64,000 bases of DNA from assembly GCA_036744005.1 (NCBI GenBank), contig DAINOJ010000001.1, positions 186,001 through 250,000 on the forward strand, in the 5' to 3' direction. A model generated the notes under the pieces. The model made no database searches, had not been told where the DNA came from, and was given only the letters and a program-made list of their open reading frames with translations. Position 1 is the first letter of the stretch. The number at the start of each line of letters is the position of its first letter. A program made the position numbers and the translations under genes. Origin of the DNA: CALCNS01 sp937897315. GTDB lineage: Bacteria; Bacillota; JAAYKD01. Below are positions 8,718 to 17,303 of the stretch, in pieces.

Positions 8718-9767
8718 ATGGCAGGAAATAGTGATAAGCAGAAAGCATTGGATGCAGCTTTGGCTGGAATTGAGAAGCAATTCGGTAAGGGATCCGTCAT
8801 GAGAATGGGTGAGGCTCAACTAAAGTTAAACATTGATGTCATACCTACCGGCTCTCTCGCCTTGGATATTGCACTCGGTGTCGGTGGAGTGCCACGGGGA
8901 AGAGTAATTGAAATTTATGGACCGGAGTCCTCCGGCAAAACAACGTTAGCTTTGCACATTATCGCCGAGGCACAAAAAGCCGGTGGAACCGCTGCATTTA
9001 TTGATGCGGAGCATGCACTTGATCCGGTTTATGCAGAACATTTAGGTGTTGATATCGATAACCTCATCATTTCTCAGCCGGATACAGGGGAACAGGCTTT
9101 AGAGATTACCGAGGCTTTGGTTCGAAGCGGGGCAATCGATGCCATAGTTATCGATTCCGTAGCTGCATTGGTTCCACGCGCTGAGATCGATGGGGAAATG
9201 GGCGATTCTTTCATGGGTTTACAAGCTCGCCTGATGTCACAAGCGTTACGTAAGTTAGCAGGGGCTATTTCAAAATCCCGAGCGGTGGTCATTTTCATCA
9301 ACCAAATCCGAGACAAAATCGGTGTCATGTTTGGAAATCCAGAAACCACCACGGGTGGAAAAGCACTGAAGTTCTATGCCAGTGTGCGCATGGATATCCG
9401 TCGTATAGAAAGCCTTAAACAAGGAACAGATGTAGTTGGAAATCGAACTCGAGTTAAGATTGTCAAAAATAAAGTCGCCCCCCCGTTCAAACAAGCCGAA
9501 TTTGATATCATTTATGGTGAGGGAATCTCCAGAGTAGGATCTGCTTTAGACATGGCTATCGAGTTGGATATCATCAATAAGAGCGGAGCTTGGTTCTCTT
9601 ACCAGGGAGAACGTCTGGGGCAAGGTCGCGAGAACGTGAAAAGTATGCTAAAAGATCATCCGGATTTAGTTAAGGAAATTGAAGGGAAAATTCGCGAAGC
9701 ATTCAAACTGAACCTAGCCAAAAGCAGTTCAGTCAAAGAAACTGAGGAGGTTGAGGAAGACGAGTAA
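8718..9767 (+). CDS. recA: Recombinase RecA
   Basis: RecA forms ATP-dependent filaments on single-stranded DNA for homologous recombination and repair. The 349 aa match the family. Walker A GPESSGKTT lies near residue 67, Walker B IVIDSVAAL near residue 140, the L2 loop FINQIRDKIGVMFGNPETTTGG near residues 194-215, and the acidic C-terminus (ETEEVEEDE) is typical. The gene overlaps recX by about 16 bases. No SOS box is visible upstream. Confidence 0.98.
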   Translation: MAGNSDKQKALDAALAGIEKQFGKGSVMRMGEAQLKLNIDVIPTGSLALDIALGVGGVPRGRVIEIYGPESSGKTTLALHIIAEAQKAGGTAAFIDAEHALDPVYAEHLGVDIDNLIISQPDTGEQALEITEALVRSGAIDAIVIDSVAALVPRAEIDGEMGDSFMGLQARLMSQALRKLAGAISKSRAVVIFINQIRDKIGVMFGNPETTTGGKALKFYASVRMDIRRIESLKQGTDVVGNRTRVKIVKNKVAPPFKQAEFDIIYGEGISRVGSALDMAIELDIINKSGAWFSYQGERLGQGRENVKSMLKDHPDLVKEIEGKIREAFKLNLAKSSSVKETEEVEEDE

Positions 9768-10257
9768 GACACCGGAAAGCCAATGCCTTGAGCACGCCAT
9801 TCGGTTATTGACACGAACAACTCAATCCAAGCGGCGCTTACACGAGAAGTTGAGCGCCGCTTATCCTACTACTCTGATTGAGGATACTCTGAAAGAGTTG
9901 GAAGCAAGAGGTATGTTAAACGAGGAGAAAGATTGTAGGTTGTGGTTAAACCATCACCTAATGGGTTCTAAGAGCAACAAAGAAATTTTCTACGCCTTAT
10001 TGAAACGTGGATATGCGAAAGAGCTAGTGACTAAGGTCATGAAGGAGATCGGAGATGACCGTGAGATCGAAGTTGTTCAAAAACTTCTACAGCAAAAGCT
10101 GAGAGGTAAACCAAAAACAGAGGTTGCTGTGCAAAAAGCCTGGTTGTTCTTACAAAGGAAAGGTTTTTCTACCAATGTGATTCGAGTCACCCTTCAGCAG
10201 CAGAAATTTGAAGAGGAATTACTCTCAATAGAGGAAAATACTGATTCCTCATCTTGA
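9751..10257 (+). CDS. recX: Regulatory protein RecX
   Basis: RecX binds RecA filaments and limits their extension. The 168-aa protein is basic and helical with the three-repeat RecX pattern (ALRLLTRTTQSKRRLHEKL-like start, then KEIFYALLKRGYAKELV). The TTG at 9751 overlaps the end of recA and directly abuts the sequence GAGGAGG, too close for a normal SD, so the exact start is uncertain. Placement directly after recA is the common Bacillota arrangement. Confidence 0.87.
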   Translation: MRKTSKTPESQCLEHAIRLLTRTTQSKRRLHEKLSAAYPTTLIEDTLKELEARGMLNEEKDCRLWLNHHLMGSKSNKEIFYALLKRGYAKELVTKVMKEIGDDREIEVVQKLLQQKLRGKPKTEVAVQKAWLFLQRKGFSTNVIRVTLQQQKFEEELLSIEENTDSSS

Positions 10258-10282
10258 CGTATCCGATGAAACAAGGTAAAAT
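10254..10282 (+). promoter_or_regulatory. Sigma-A type promoter for rny
   Basis: TTGACG (10254-10259, overlapping the recX stop) and TAAAAT (10277-10282) are 17 bases apart. This predicts a start site near 10289 and an untranslated leader of about 85 bases before the likely rny start. Confidence 0.78.
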
Positions 10283-10374
10283 ATAAAGACAGAGACATCA
10301 GAAATAGAATTTTTCTTTTGAATATATCGAAATGTCACTGTTCATTGATAATTGAATCATCGGAGGTGTTACTT

Positions 10375-11922
10375 ATTACTAGACTTGTAATTACCGCAAT
10401 AGTCGCTTTGATATCCGGAGGTCTTATCGGTTGGTTTATCGGAAAGACTTATAAAATAAAGACGGACGAAGCTCAATTAGGCTCAGCAAAAGAACAAGCA
10501 AAAGCCCTATTGGAAAAAGCGATTCGGGATGCAGAAATCCAGAAGAAAGAAGCATTATTAGAGGCAAAAGAAGAGGTTCATCGCTTACGATCGGACTTGG
10601 AAAAGGAAATCAAGGAACGTCGTAACGAATTACAGCGCTTGGAACGCAGAACCATCCAGAAAGAGGAGTCCCTCGATAAGAAAATCGAAGGAATCGAAAA
10701 ACAAGAAGAAGCTTTAATTAGAAAAGAACAAGAGATTCAGCTCGTTCGCAACAAAGCAGATGAGTTGTATCAACAGCAGTTTGCCGAATTAGAACGAGTT
10801 TCAGCGATGAGCCAAGAAGAAGCAAAGGCATATCTATTAAGTATCACAGAAGAAGCCGTTCAACAGGATATGGCAATTTTAATTCGAAACTTGGAAGCTC
10901 AGGCAAAAGAAAAGGCAGATCGAAAAGCTAGAGAAATCATTAGCTTAGCCATTCAACGCTGCGCAGCCGATCACGTAGCCGAGACCACAGTTTCAGTGGT
11001 GGAATTACCTAATGATGAAATGAAGGGTAGAATCATTGGTCGAGAAGGTAGAAACATTAGAACTTTGGAAACCTTAACCGGATTAGACCTCATTATTGAT
11101 GATACCCCGGAAGCAGTTATTCTATCGGGTTTTGACCCAGTTCGACGAGAAATTGGACGTGTTGCATTGACACGATTAGTTCAAGATGGAAGAATCCATC
11201 CGGCACGCATCGAGGAAGTTGTAGAAAAAGCCATTCGTGAAGTGGAGCAACGAATTGAAGAAGCCGGTGAAACAGCTACTTACGACGTTGGTGTCGTAGG
11301 GTTGCATCAAGAAATTGTTAAATTGCTAGGAAGACTTCATTTTAGAACCAGTTATGGACAGAATGTCTTGAAGCATTCCATGGAAGTTGCTTACTTAGCC
11401 TCCATGATGGCGGCTGAATTAGGTGCGGATGTTACATTGGCCAAACGGGCTGGACTATTACATGACTTAGGAAAAGCCGTGGATCATGAAATTGAAGGAT
11501 CTCATGTAGCCATTGGTGTTGAAATTGCACGGAAATTTGGGGAAAGTCCTGATGTCTTACATGCAATCGAGGCACATCACGGGGATGTCGAAACCAAAAC
11601 AGTCATCGCTTCCTTAGTTCAAGCAGCTGATGCGATATCGGCCGCCAGACCGGGAGCAAGAAGAGAAACCTTAGAAACCTATATCAAGCGATTACACAAG
11701 CTTGAGGAAATAGCAAATGATTTTGAAGGTGTTGAACAAGCATTTGCGATTCAAGCAGGGCGCGAAGTCCGTATCATGGTGAAACCCGAAAAGGTGGATG
11801 ATACCATGTCCTATAAACTGGCGCGAGATATTGTCAAAAAAATAGAAGAGAACCTGGATTATCCGGGTCAAATCAAAATTACGGTGATTCGCGAAACTCG
11901 AGCCGTAGACTACGCCAAGTAG
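10375..11922 (+). CDS. rny: Ribonuclease Y, probably started at an ATT codon
   Basis: RNase Y is the membrane-anchored endoribonuclease that starts mRNA decay in many Gram-positives. An N-terminal membrane helix (LVITAIVALISGGLIGWFIG) is followed by a long coiled coil (residues about 30-200), a KH domain (GRIIGREGRNIRTLE) and an HD domain (ARLLHDLGKA-like GLLHDLGKAVDHE). The usual starts are poorly supported: TTG 10318 and TTG 10345 have no SD, and GTG 10366 overlaps the only SD. GGAGG at 10362-10366 is ideally spaced (8 bases) for ATT at 10375, which begins just before the membrane helix (515 aa). Identity is certain; the start is inference. Confidence 0.94.
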   Translation: MTRLVITAIVALISGGLIGWFIGKTYKIKTDEAQLGSAKEQAKALLEKAIRDAEIQKKEALLEAKEEVHRLRSDLEKEIKERRNELQRLERRTIQKEESLDKKIEGIEKQEEALIRKEQEIQLVRNKADELYQQQFAELERVSAMSQEEAKAYLLSITEEAVQQDMAILIRNLEAQAKEKADRKAREIISLAIQRCAADHVAETTVSVVELPNDEMKGRIIGREGRNIRTLETLTGLDLIIDDTPEAVILSGFDPVRREIGRVALTRLVQDGRIHPARIEEVVEKAIREVEQRIEEAGETATYDVGVVGLHQEIVKLLGRLHFRTSYGQNVLKHSMEVAYLASMMAAELGADVTLAKRAGLLHDLGKAVDHEIEGSHVAIGVEIARKFGESPDVLHAIEAHHGDVETKTVIASLVQAADAISAARPGARRETLETYIKRLHKLEEIANDFEGVEQAFAIQAGREVRIMVKPEKVDDTMSYKLARDIVKKIEENLDYPGQIKITVIRETRAVDYAK

Positions 11923-11934
11923 AAATCGACATCA

Positions 11935-11969
11935 AGCAGCGTTTTCAAAGAGAGAACGCTGCTCTTTTT
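11935..11969 (+). terminator. Rho-independent terminator of rny
   Basis: A stem of AGCAGCGTT with AACGCTGCT, extended towards a purine-rich loop, is followed by CTTTTT. Confidence 0.85.
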
Positions 11970-12027
11970 ATAAATAAAGGGTTCCTGTATCTCTTTCGTG
12001 AATTGATTATGATGAGGTGATCAACAT

Positions 12028-12564
12028 ATGAAACAAGCAGAACAAGCGCCTCTGGGAGCAGCCTTCTTAATCTCGGCAATGACTATTTTTCCGTTGATTT
12101 CGGCGATAACGCTCGATACTGCAGAGAAAACGATGACCATTGAGTTTGTCTACTTAGACAAAGACGTTGAATTTGATCATCTTACAGCATTGCACAAGCT
12201 AAAGAGCGGGTTAAAGTTTTTCCACCAACTCGAACCAGTTCGACCGGTTATTTTCCTGGTGGAGCAATTGAACAACCCCTTCCAGAAAAAACTTAAGGTA
12301 AAAAGGGACTTACGCACTCTAAGTCAATCAGAAATAAAATGTATGGTCGACTTATTTGATCGCTATTTTGCTGAGGATAGCGATTGGGAGGAAATCCCTG
12401 AACTGAATTTTGATCAGTATGCTCAGCACAACCAGTTATACCAGACTCTGTATCAATATGTGGTTCAAGGTGATTATGAGTCGATTCGCGCTTTTAGAGA
12501 TACGGATACGATTTATGTTCATCAGATGAGCAATACGAATGGTGGGGTAAAAATAGACAAATGA
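12028..12564 (+). CDS. Hypothetical protein between rny and ymdB
   Basis: I do not recognise this 178-aa protein. It starts with a good SD (GAGGTGAT). It has a moderately hydrophobic N-terminal stretch (residues 8-28, AAFLISAMTIFPLISAITL) that is not a clear signal peptide, then a mixed alpha/beta, slightly acidic body with no Cys clusters or catalytic signatures. Its stop overlaps the ymdB start (ATGA), so it is translationally coupled to ymdB. In Bacillus rny and ymdB are direct neighbours, so this gene is an insertion into a conserved pair. Real coding is supported by the SD, the coupling and the length. Confidence 0.75.
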   Translation: MKQAEQAPLGAAFLISAMTIFPLISAITLDTAEKTMTIEFVYLDKDVEFDHLTALHKLKSGLKFFHQLEPVRPVIFLVEQLNNPFQKKLKVKRDLRTLSQSEIKCMVDLFDRYFAEDSDWEEIPELNFDQYAQHNQLYQTLYQYVVQGDYESIRAFRDTDTIYVHQMSNTNGGVKIDK

Positions 12565-13343
12565 AAATTCTAATGATTGGTGATGTTGTTGGCTCGACAG
12601 GAATCCGCATGATTGAGAAACACCTCCCACTTTTAAAGCGGAAACATCAAATTGATCAATGTATTGTCAATGGAGAGAATGCATGGAGGGGGAAAGGATT
12701 GAATCGAGCGGTAGCCGATCAATTGTTCAATTCAGGTATTCATATCATTACTTCAGGAAATCATATTTGGGATCAGAGAGAGATTCATGATGTAATTGAC
12801 CAAGAGGACCGTTTAATTCGTCCTGCAAACTATCCGGAAGGTACTCCTGGTAGAGGATGGACTTCCAGTTGGGCTGGTAGTAGTGGTGTTCAGTATGCGG
12901 TCATCAATCTCATGGGACGTGCCTTTTTATCAGAATTAGATTGTCCATTTAGAACTCTAGATCGAATTTTATCAGAAATCCCTTCTGAGATAACAATTCG
13001 AATACTCGATTTTCATGCGGAAGCAACCTCTGAGAAAATGGCGATGGCGAACTATGCTATCAATCGAGTCTCAGCAGTCATAGGTACACACACTCATGTG
13101 CAAACGGCAGATGAACAGATTATGGGTGATGGAACCGGATATATTACGGATGTTGGAATGACCGGAGCATTTGATTCTATTTTGGGGGTCAATACCGAAG
13201 CGGTCTTACAACGGTTTTTGACCCACTTGCCAACGCGATTTGTTACCGCTGAGGGCAGAGGACAGTTGGATGCTGTTTTATTGAGCATTCAACCTAGTAA
13301 TGGCCAAACAACGGAAATCCAGCGAATTCAGATCAGGGAATAG
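12561..13343 (+). CDS. ymdB: YmdB-family metallophosphoesterase
   Basis: YmdB-type (TIGR00282) proteins are di-metal phosphodiesterases; the Bacillus one cleaves cyclic nucleotides and influences biofilm and nanotube behaviour. Metal-site motifs are visible: GDVVGS near residue 7, NGENA near 39, SGNHIWD near 67 and GTHTHVQTAD near 175. The 260 aa fit the family. It follows the rny transcription unit, and its start overlaps the preceding gene by 4 bases. A terminator-like hairpin follows. Confidence 0.93.
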   Translation: MKILMIGDVVGSTGIRMIEKHLPLLKRKHQIDQCIVNGENAWRGKGLNRAVADQLFNSGIHIITSGNHIWDQREIHDVIDQEDRLIRPANYPEGTPGRGWTSSWAGSSGVQYAVINLMGRAFLSELDCPFRTLDRILSEIPSEITIRILDFHAEATSEKMAMANYAINRVSAVIGTHTHVQTADEQIMGDGTGYITDVGMTGAFDSILGVNTEAVLQRFLTHLPTRFVTAEGRGQLDAVLLSIQPSNGQTTEIQRIQIRE

Positions 13344-13381
13344 ATTCAAAGAATGAAATGGTAGATTAGTCCATTTCCATG

Positions 13382-13424
13382 AAGAGGTCCAAATTGGAAG
13401 TGGTAATCCAAAGTGGATCTTTTT
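13382..13424 (+). terminator. Hairpin terminator after ymdB
   Basis: AAGAGGTCCA pairs with TGGATCTTTT (two G-U pairs). The loop contains an inner TTGGA/TCCAA hairpin, and the structure ends in a short T-run. Confidence 0.65.
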
Positions 13425-13489
13425 ATAGAGCCATTTTTACCAGTAGGCAAAAATAGACATAATGATATCTCGCTTGTTTAGAGGGATTT

Positions 13490-13518
13490 TTGGTAGATGT
13501 AGAGAAATGTGGTATAGA
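13490..13518 (+). promoter_or_regulatory. Promoter of the GntR regulator and kor cluster
   Basis: TTGGTA (13490-13495) lies 17 bases from TATAGA (13513-13518). There is no terminator between the regulator gene and korD, so this promoter probably serves the first part of the propionate locus. An imperfect palindrome (TTTTTACC-AGTA-GGCAAAAA) lies upstream at 13434-13453. Confidence 0.6.
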
Positions 13519-13530
13519 AACAAGTAGCAA

Positions 13531-13554
13531 CCAATTCACAAGGAAACAAATTGG
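13531..13554 (+). promoter_or_regulatory. Inverted repeat in the GntR gene leader, possible operator
   Basis: CCAATT (13531-13536) and AATTGG (13549-13554) form an inverted repeat with a 12-base spacer, starting a few bases after the predicted transcription start and ending just before the SD. It could be an autoregulatory operator or an RNA hairpin near the ribosome binding site. This is a pattern only, with no matching sites found elsewhere in the window. Confidence 0.3.
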
Positions 13555-13569
13555 CTTAAGGAGGATAAT

Positions 13570-14541
13570 GTGGACTTATCGAATATCTACCTAGACAAAA
13601 AGAATGGAGTGCCACTTTACCTTCAGCTTTCCGAACAGTTGAAGAGTATGATACTTAGTGGCGCGTTAGCTACGGGAGAACGTCTTGCTACGGAAAGAAC
13701 CATGTCGGACAAACTACAGGTTAGTCGCAACACCATCAGTTTAGCTTACTTCGAATTGGAAAGAGAAGGTCTTGTCATCTCTCGACAGGGAAGTGGAACC
13801 TATGTAGCAGATTTGGAGAGAAGATTACAGCAAATTGATCGTCGTCAAGCGCTCATGAAGGCGATTGATCATGTGATCAAGGAGGCTGCGGATAACGGAT
13901 ATACTTTGGAAGAGTTTACAAGTCTCTTTTCTGGGTGTATCAGAGAGTGTCAGGGGCACTTCAAGAAAGTACATTTGGTTTTTGTGGAGTGTAACCATGA
14001 GCAGGCCGATTACTTCGCAAAAGAGATTGAATTGGGCTCTGGTGTTACGGTAGAACCGATGCTCCTTGACGAAATTCATTTGAAGCGTGAAAACTTATTA
14101 AAAGCCGATTTGATTGTAACTACGTTCTACCATCTAGATGAAGTTGCTAATTTCCTACCAGAGCGAAAATCGGATATTTTGGGTATTGCACAGGATCCAC
14201 AGGTAGATACGATTGTAAAAATTGCAAGGCTCTCCAAAAGTGAGAAAATTGGGTTGATTTCTTCTAGTGATATATTTGCTACAGATGTGATTCGGTCTAT
14301 TCAAAATTCGGGAATCCCAGGACTCAAATTTGTGCGTTCAACCTCAAGAAATCCAGAAGTACTGAAGCAACTCATCGAAAACGTTGAAGTTGTTGTGGTG
14401 TCCCCGGGCAGAAAAGAGGAGATTGAACATTTGGCAGGATCAAAATCATTGGAAGTCATTGAGTTTATCTATCGCCCTGATATGGGATCCATTAATCTAC
14501 TGAAGAACGCGGTATTACGATTACGAGATAAAGAAGACTAA
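13570..14541 (+). CDS. GntR-type transcriptional regulator with an atypical sensor domain
   Basis: Residues 1-75 are a GntR winged helix: YLQLSEQLKSMILSGAL, then the recognition region ATERTMSDKLQVSRNTIS and the wing RQGSGTYVAD. After a helical linker, residues about 135-320 form an alternating alpha/beta domain that is neither the FadR/FCD, UTRA nor aminotransferase partner usually seen. It recalls a periplasmic-binding-protein or PrpR_N-like fold (IGLISSSDIFATDVIRSIQ, LIENVEVVVVSPG). The GTG start at 13570 has AGGAGG five bases upstream. It sits 14 bp before korD on the same strand, so I infer it controls the downstream kor-mcm-mmd genes, perhaps sensing an acyl-CoA or organic acid. Confidence 0.8.
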   Translation: MDLSNIYLDKKNGVPLYLQLSEQLKSMILSGALATGERLATERTMSDKLQVSRNTISLAYFELEREGLVISRQGSGTYVADLERRLQQIDRRQALMKAIDHVIKEAADNGYTLEEFTSLFSGCIRECQGHFKKVHLVFVECNHEQADYFAKEIELGSGVTVEPMLLDEIHLKRENLLKADLIVTTFYHLDEVANFLPERKSDILGIAQDPQVDTIVKIARLSKSEKIGLISSSDIFATDVIRSIQNSGIPGLKFVRSTSRNPEVLKQLIENVEVVVVSPGRKEEIEHLAGSKSLEVIEFIYRPDMGSINLLKNAVLRLRDKED

Positions 14542-14555
14542 AAGGAGGAATTGTT

Positions 14556-14771
14556 ATGGACAACAATCCAAAAAACCGGGTCGTCATTGTCAATGAAAAG
14601 TTCTGTAAAGGATGCGGGATTTGCATGGCATTCTGCCCCAAGAAGGCATTGAGTCCTCAAGCGAATGGAAAACCGGTTTGGAACAATGAACTTTGCATTC
14701 GATGTGGTCTGTGTGAATTACGCTGCCCTGATTTTGCAATCTATTTGGTACAGGAGGGAGAAACCAAATGA
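14556..14771 (+). CDS. korD: 2-oxoacid:ferredoxin oxidoreductase, 2[4Fe-4S] delta subunit
   Basis: A 71-residue ferredoxin-like protein with two complete clusters of Cys: CKGCGICMAFCP (residues about 17-28) and CIRCGLCELRCP (about 47-58). In four-subunit 2-oxoacid oxidoreductases this subunit carries electrons from the thiamine centre of the beta subunit to free ferredoxin. It has a strong SD (AAAGGAGG), and its stop overlaps the korA start (ATGA). Confidence 0.92.
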   Translation: MDNNPKNRVVIVNEKFCKGCGICMAFCPKKALSPQANGKPVWNNELCIRCGLCELRCPDFAIYLVQEGETK

Positions 14772-15886
14772 CAAAACCAAAACTGATGCAAGGCAATGAG
14801 GCTTGTGTAGCCGGAGCTTTAGCTGCGGGTATTGGCTTTTATGCCGGATATCCCATTACTCCTTCTACAGAAATCGCGGAATTATTAGCCGAAGCTTTAC
14901 CGAAAATCGGTGGATACTTTATTCAAATGGAAGATGAGATCTCCAGCATGGGCGCAACCATTGGAGCAAGCTTAACTGGTAAGAAGTCTATGACCGCAAC
15001 GTCTGGCCCAGGATTTTCGTTAAAGCAGGAAAACTTAGGTTATGCTGTGATGACAGAAGTTCCATGCGTTGTTGTTAACGTTCAAAGAAGTGGACCCAGT
15101 ACCGGTGTCCCTACTGCACCAGCCCAGGGTGATGTCATGCAAGCTCGTTGGGGAACACACGGGGATCATGCGATTATTGCCTTATCTCCTTCGTCTGTTC
15201 GTGAGTGTTTCGATGTCACGGTGCGGGCTTTCAACTTGTCAGAGAAATATCGCATACCCGTTATCTTATTGTTTGATGAAATTGTGGGTCATATGCGAGA
15301 ACGTATTGAAATTCCCGAACCGGGTACTTACGAGGTGATTGACCGATCTAAAACCACACTACCACCTTCCGAGTACAAACCATACGACGCTCCTTTAGAC
15401 GGAGTCGCTCCTCTAGTACCATTTGGTACAGGCTATCGATATCATGTCACTGGATTAACCCATGATCGTACTGGCTTTGCTACAAGCAAACCCAAAGAAA
15501 TCGATTATAAGTTACGTCGCTTGACCACGAAGATCGAGATGAATTTAAAAGACATTCTCCAATGGGAATCCTTACAATGCGAGGATGCCGATGTCATTGT
15601 AGTCGCCTACGGCGGTACAGCTCGCTCGGCGAAAGCCGCTATGGAGATGGCAAGAGAAAAGGGTCTGAAAATTGGATTGTTCCGTCCTGTTACGATTTGG
15701 CCATTCCCAGGCGATGAATTGAAGAAAGTCGCAACAGGGAAACGTGTTATCGTTGCCGAAATGAATTTGGGACAAATGGCTACAGAAGTGGAACGTATCT
15801 TAAAACAGGATATAGAAAAGGTCAATCGTGTGGATGGTGAACCATTAACTCCACAAGAGATTCTTGACCAGATTGAGGGGGTATAG
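14768..15886 (+). CDS. korA: 2-oxoacid:ferredoxin oxidoreductase alpha subunit
   Basis: This is the alpha subunit (372 aa, the length of archaeal/clostridial KorA), with the pyrimidine-binding start GNEACVAGALAAGIGFYAGY, the PITPSTEI segment, and the TSGPGFSLK and APAQGDVMQARWGTHGD stretches. With KorB it oxidatively decarboxylates a 2-oxoacid to an acyl-CoA, reducing ferredoxin. Subunit sizes and adjacency to methylmalonyl-CoA mutase favour 2-oxoglutarate to succinyl-CoA; branched-chain 2-oxoacids cannot be excluded from sequence alone. It is coupled to korD by ATGA and followed 3 bases later by korB. Confidence 0.93.
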   Translation: MTKPKLMQGNEACVAGALAAGIGFYAGYPITPSTEIAELLAEALPKIGGYFIQMEDEISSMGATIGASLTGKKSMTATSGPGFSLKQENLGYAVMTEVPCVVVNVQRSGPSTGVPTAPAQGDVMQARWGTHGDHAIIALSPSSVRECFDVTVRAFNLSEKYRIPVILLFDEIVGHMRERIEIPEPGTYEVIDRSKTTLPPSEYKPYDAPLDGVAPLVPFGTGYRYHVTGLTHDRTGFATSKPKEIDYKLRRLTTKIEMNLKDILQWESLQCEDADVIVVAYGGTARSAKAAMEMAREKGLKIGLFRPVTIWPFPGDELKKVATGKRVIVAEMNLGQMATEVERILKQDIEKVNRVDGEPLTPQEILDQIEGV

Positions 15887-15888
15887 CC

Positions 15889-16704
15889 ATGAGTAACGGA
15901 CGAGAACTACTTCGCATCAACAAAATGCCACATATTTGGTGCCCCGGGTGCGGAAATGGCATTATCACTTCTCAGGTTCTCAGAGCCATTCAGGAGTTGG
16001 GATTGGATCAAGATAAAATTGTTGTGGTTTCAGGTATAGGTTGTTCCTCTCGTGCACCAGGATATTTAGATTTTTGCACCCTTCACACTACCCATGGACG
16101 CGCCTTAGCTTTTGCTACTGGTGTTAAGTATGCGAATCCCGAATTGAAAGTCATTGTTTTAACCGGTGATGGTGACAGTGCAGCGATTGGCGGAAATCAC
16201 TTGATTCATGCTTGTCGACGCAATATAGACATTACAACCATTGTTTTTAACAACTCCATCTATGGTATGACCAGTGGGCAATATTCACCGTTAACCCCAA
16301 CAGGAAGCCTTGCTACCACATCACCCTATGGGAACATAGACCGATCCTTTGATTTATGCGCATTAGGTCAAGCTGCCGGAGCTACCTATGTCGCACGTAC
16401 CACCACGTATCACACCAATCAACTTCGCGATTACATCAAGAAAGCACTCCAGAATAAGGGTTTTTCATTAGTAGAGGCAGTAACTCACTGCCCAACATAT
16501 TTCGGTAGAAAGAACAAAATTGGCGGACCGGTAGAAATGCTAAATTGGCAAAAAGACCATGCTGTTCCTTTGAAAGCTGCAGAAAAAATGAGTGAGGAAG
16601 AAATGGTTGGCAAGTTCACCATTGGTGAACTGTATAACAAACCCGCAATGGAGTATTGTGAAGCATATGCAAAAGTGATTGCTGGTGCGGAGGGTAAGAA
16701 GTAA
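15889..16704 (+). CDS. korB: 2-oxoacid:ferredoxin oxidoreductase beta (thiamine diphosphate) subunit
   Basis: The beta subunit holds thiamine diphosphate. WCPGCGNGI near residue 18, GIGCSSRAPGYLD near residue 50, the TPP/Mg motif GDGDSAAIGGNH near residue 92, and FNNSIYGMTSGQ are all diagnostic, and 271 aa fits KorB. Its stop overlaps the korC start by one base (TAATG), so alpha, beta and gamma are made together. Confidence 0.94.
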   Translation: MSNGRELLRINKMPHIWCPGCGNGIITSQVLRAIQELGLDQDKIVVVSGIGCSSRAPGYLDFCTLHTTHGRALAFATGVKYANPELKVIVLTGDGDSAAIGGNHLIHACRRNIDITTIVFNNSIYGMTSGQYSPLTPTGSLATTSPYGNIDRSFDLCALGQAAGATYVARTTTYHTNQLRDYIKKALQNKGFSLVEAVTHCPTYFGRKNKIGGPVEMLNWQKDHAVPLKAAEKMSEEEMVGKFTIGELYNKPAMEYCEAYAKVIAGAEGKK

Positions 16705-17243
16705 TGAAAAAGCAAACAGAGATTAGATTAAGCGGTTCTGGTGGTCAGGGTATTATTACAGCGGGGATTATTTTGGCGGAAGCAGCTCTTTATGATGGGC
16801 TCAATGCCTTACAGAGCCAGTCCTATGGTCCCGAAGCTCGTGGAGGTTCCTCGAAAGCGGAAGTTATTATATCCACTCATGAGATTAATTATCCCAAAGT
16901 CACTAGTCCGAATATTTTGGTTTCTTTGACTCAAGATTCCTATGATAAATATAAAGCGGGAGTCCATGCAGATTCTATTGTAATTTTAGATGAATCCATT
17001 GAAGCGGATATTGATGCGGAGTATACCGTATATCAGATTCCTGTCATGGAGATTGCACGAACTCAACTACGTCCTGTTGTAGCAAACATTGTTACACTAG
17101 GTGCTTTACAGAAATTAACCAACTGTGTCAGTTATGCTTCGTTAGAACAAGCCGTATTGGACCGAGTACCAAAAGGTACTGAAGCGCTCAATAAGAAAGC
17201 TTTGGAAGCTGGGGCACAAGCTGTGAGTAAGTTCATTTCTTAA
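16704..17243 (+). CDS. korC: 2-oxoacid:ferredoxin oxidoreductase gamma subunit
   Basis: The gamma subunit (179 aa) shows the family start LSGSGGQGIITAG and the QSYGPEARGGSS motif, involved in binding CoA and assembling the complex. It completes a full korDABC set. A strong GC-rich hairpin follows 60 bases after its stop. Confidence 0.93.
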   Translation: MKKQTEIRLSGSGGQGIITAGIILAEAALYDGLNALQSQSYGPEARGGSSKAEVIISTHEINYPKVTSPNILVSLTQDSYDKYKAGVHADSIVILDESIEADIDAEYTVYQIPVMEIARTQLRPVVANIVTLGALQKLTNCVSYASLEQAVLDRVPKGTEALNKKALEAGAQAVSKFIS

Positions 17244-17303
17244 CCAAACCAATCATTGCTGCTTAGGAAAAGGAGTTCATTCCCAGTCCTTTGCAGTAAT
17301 GAA

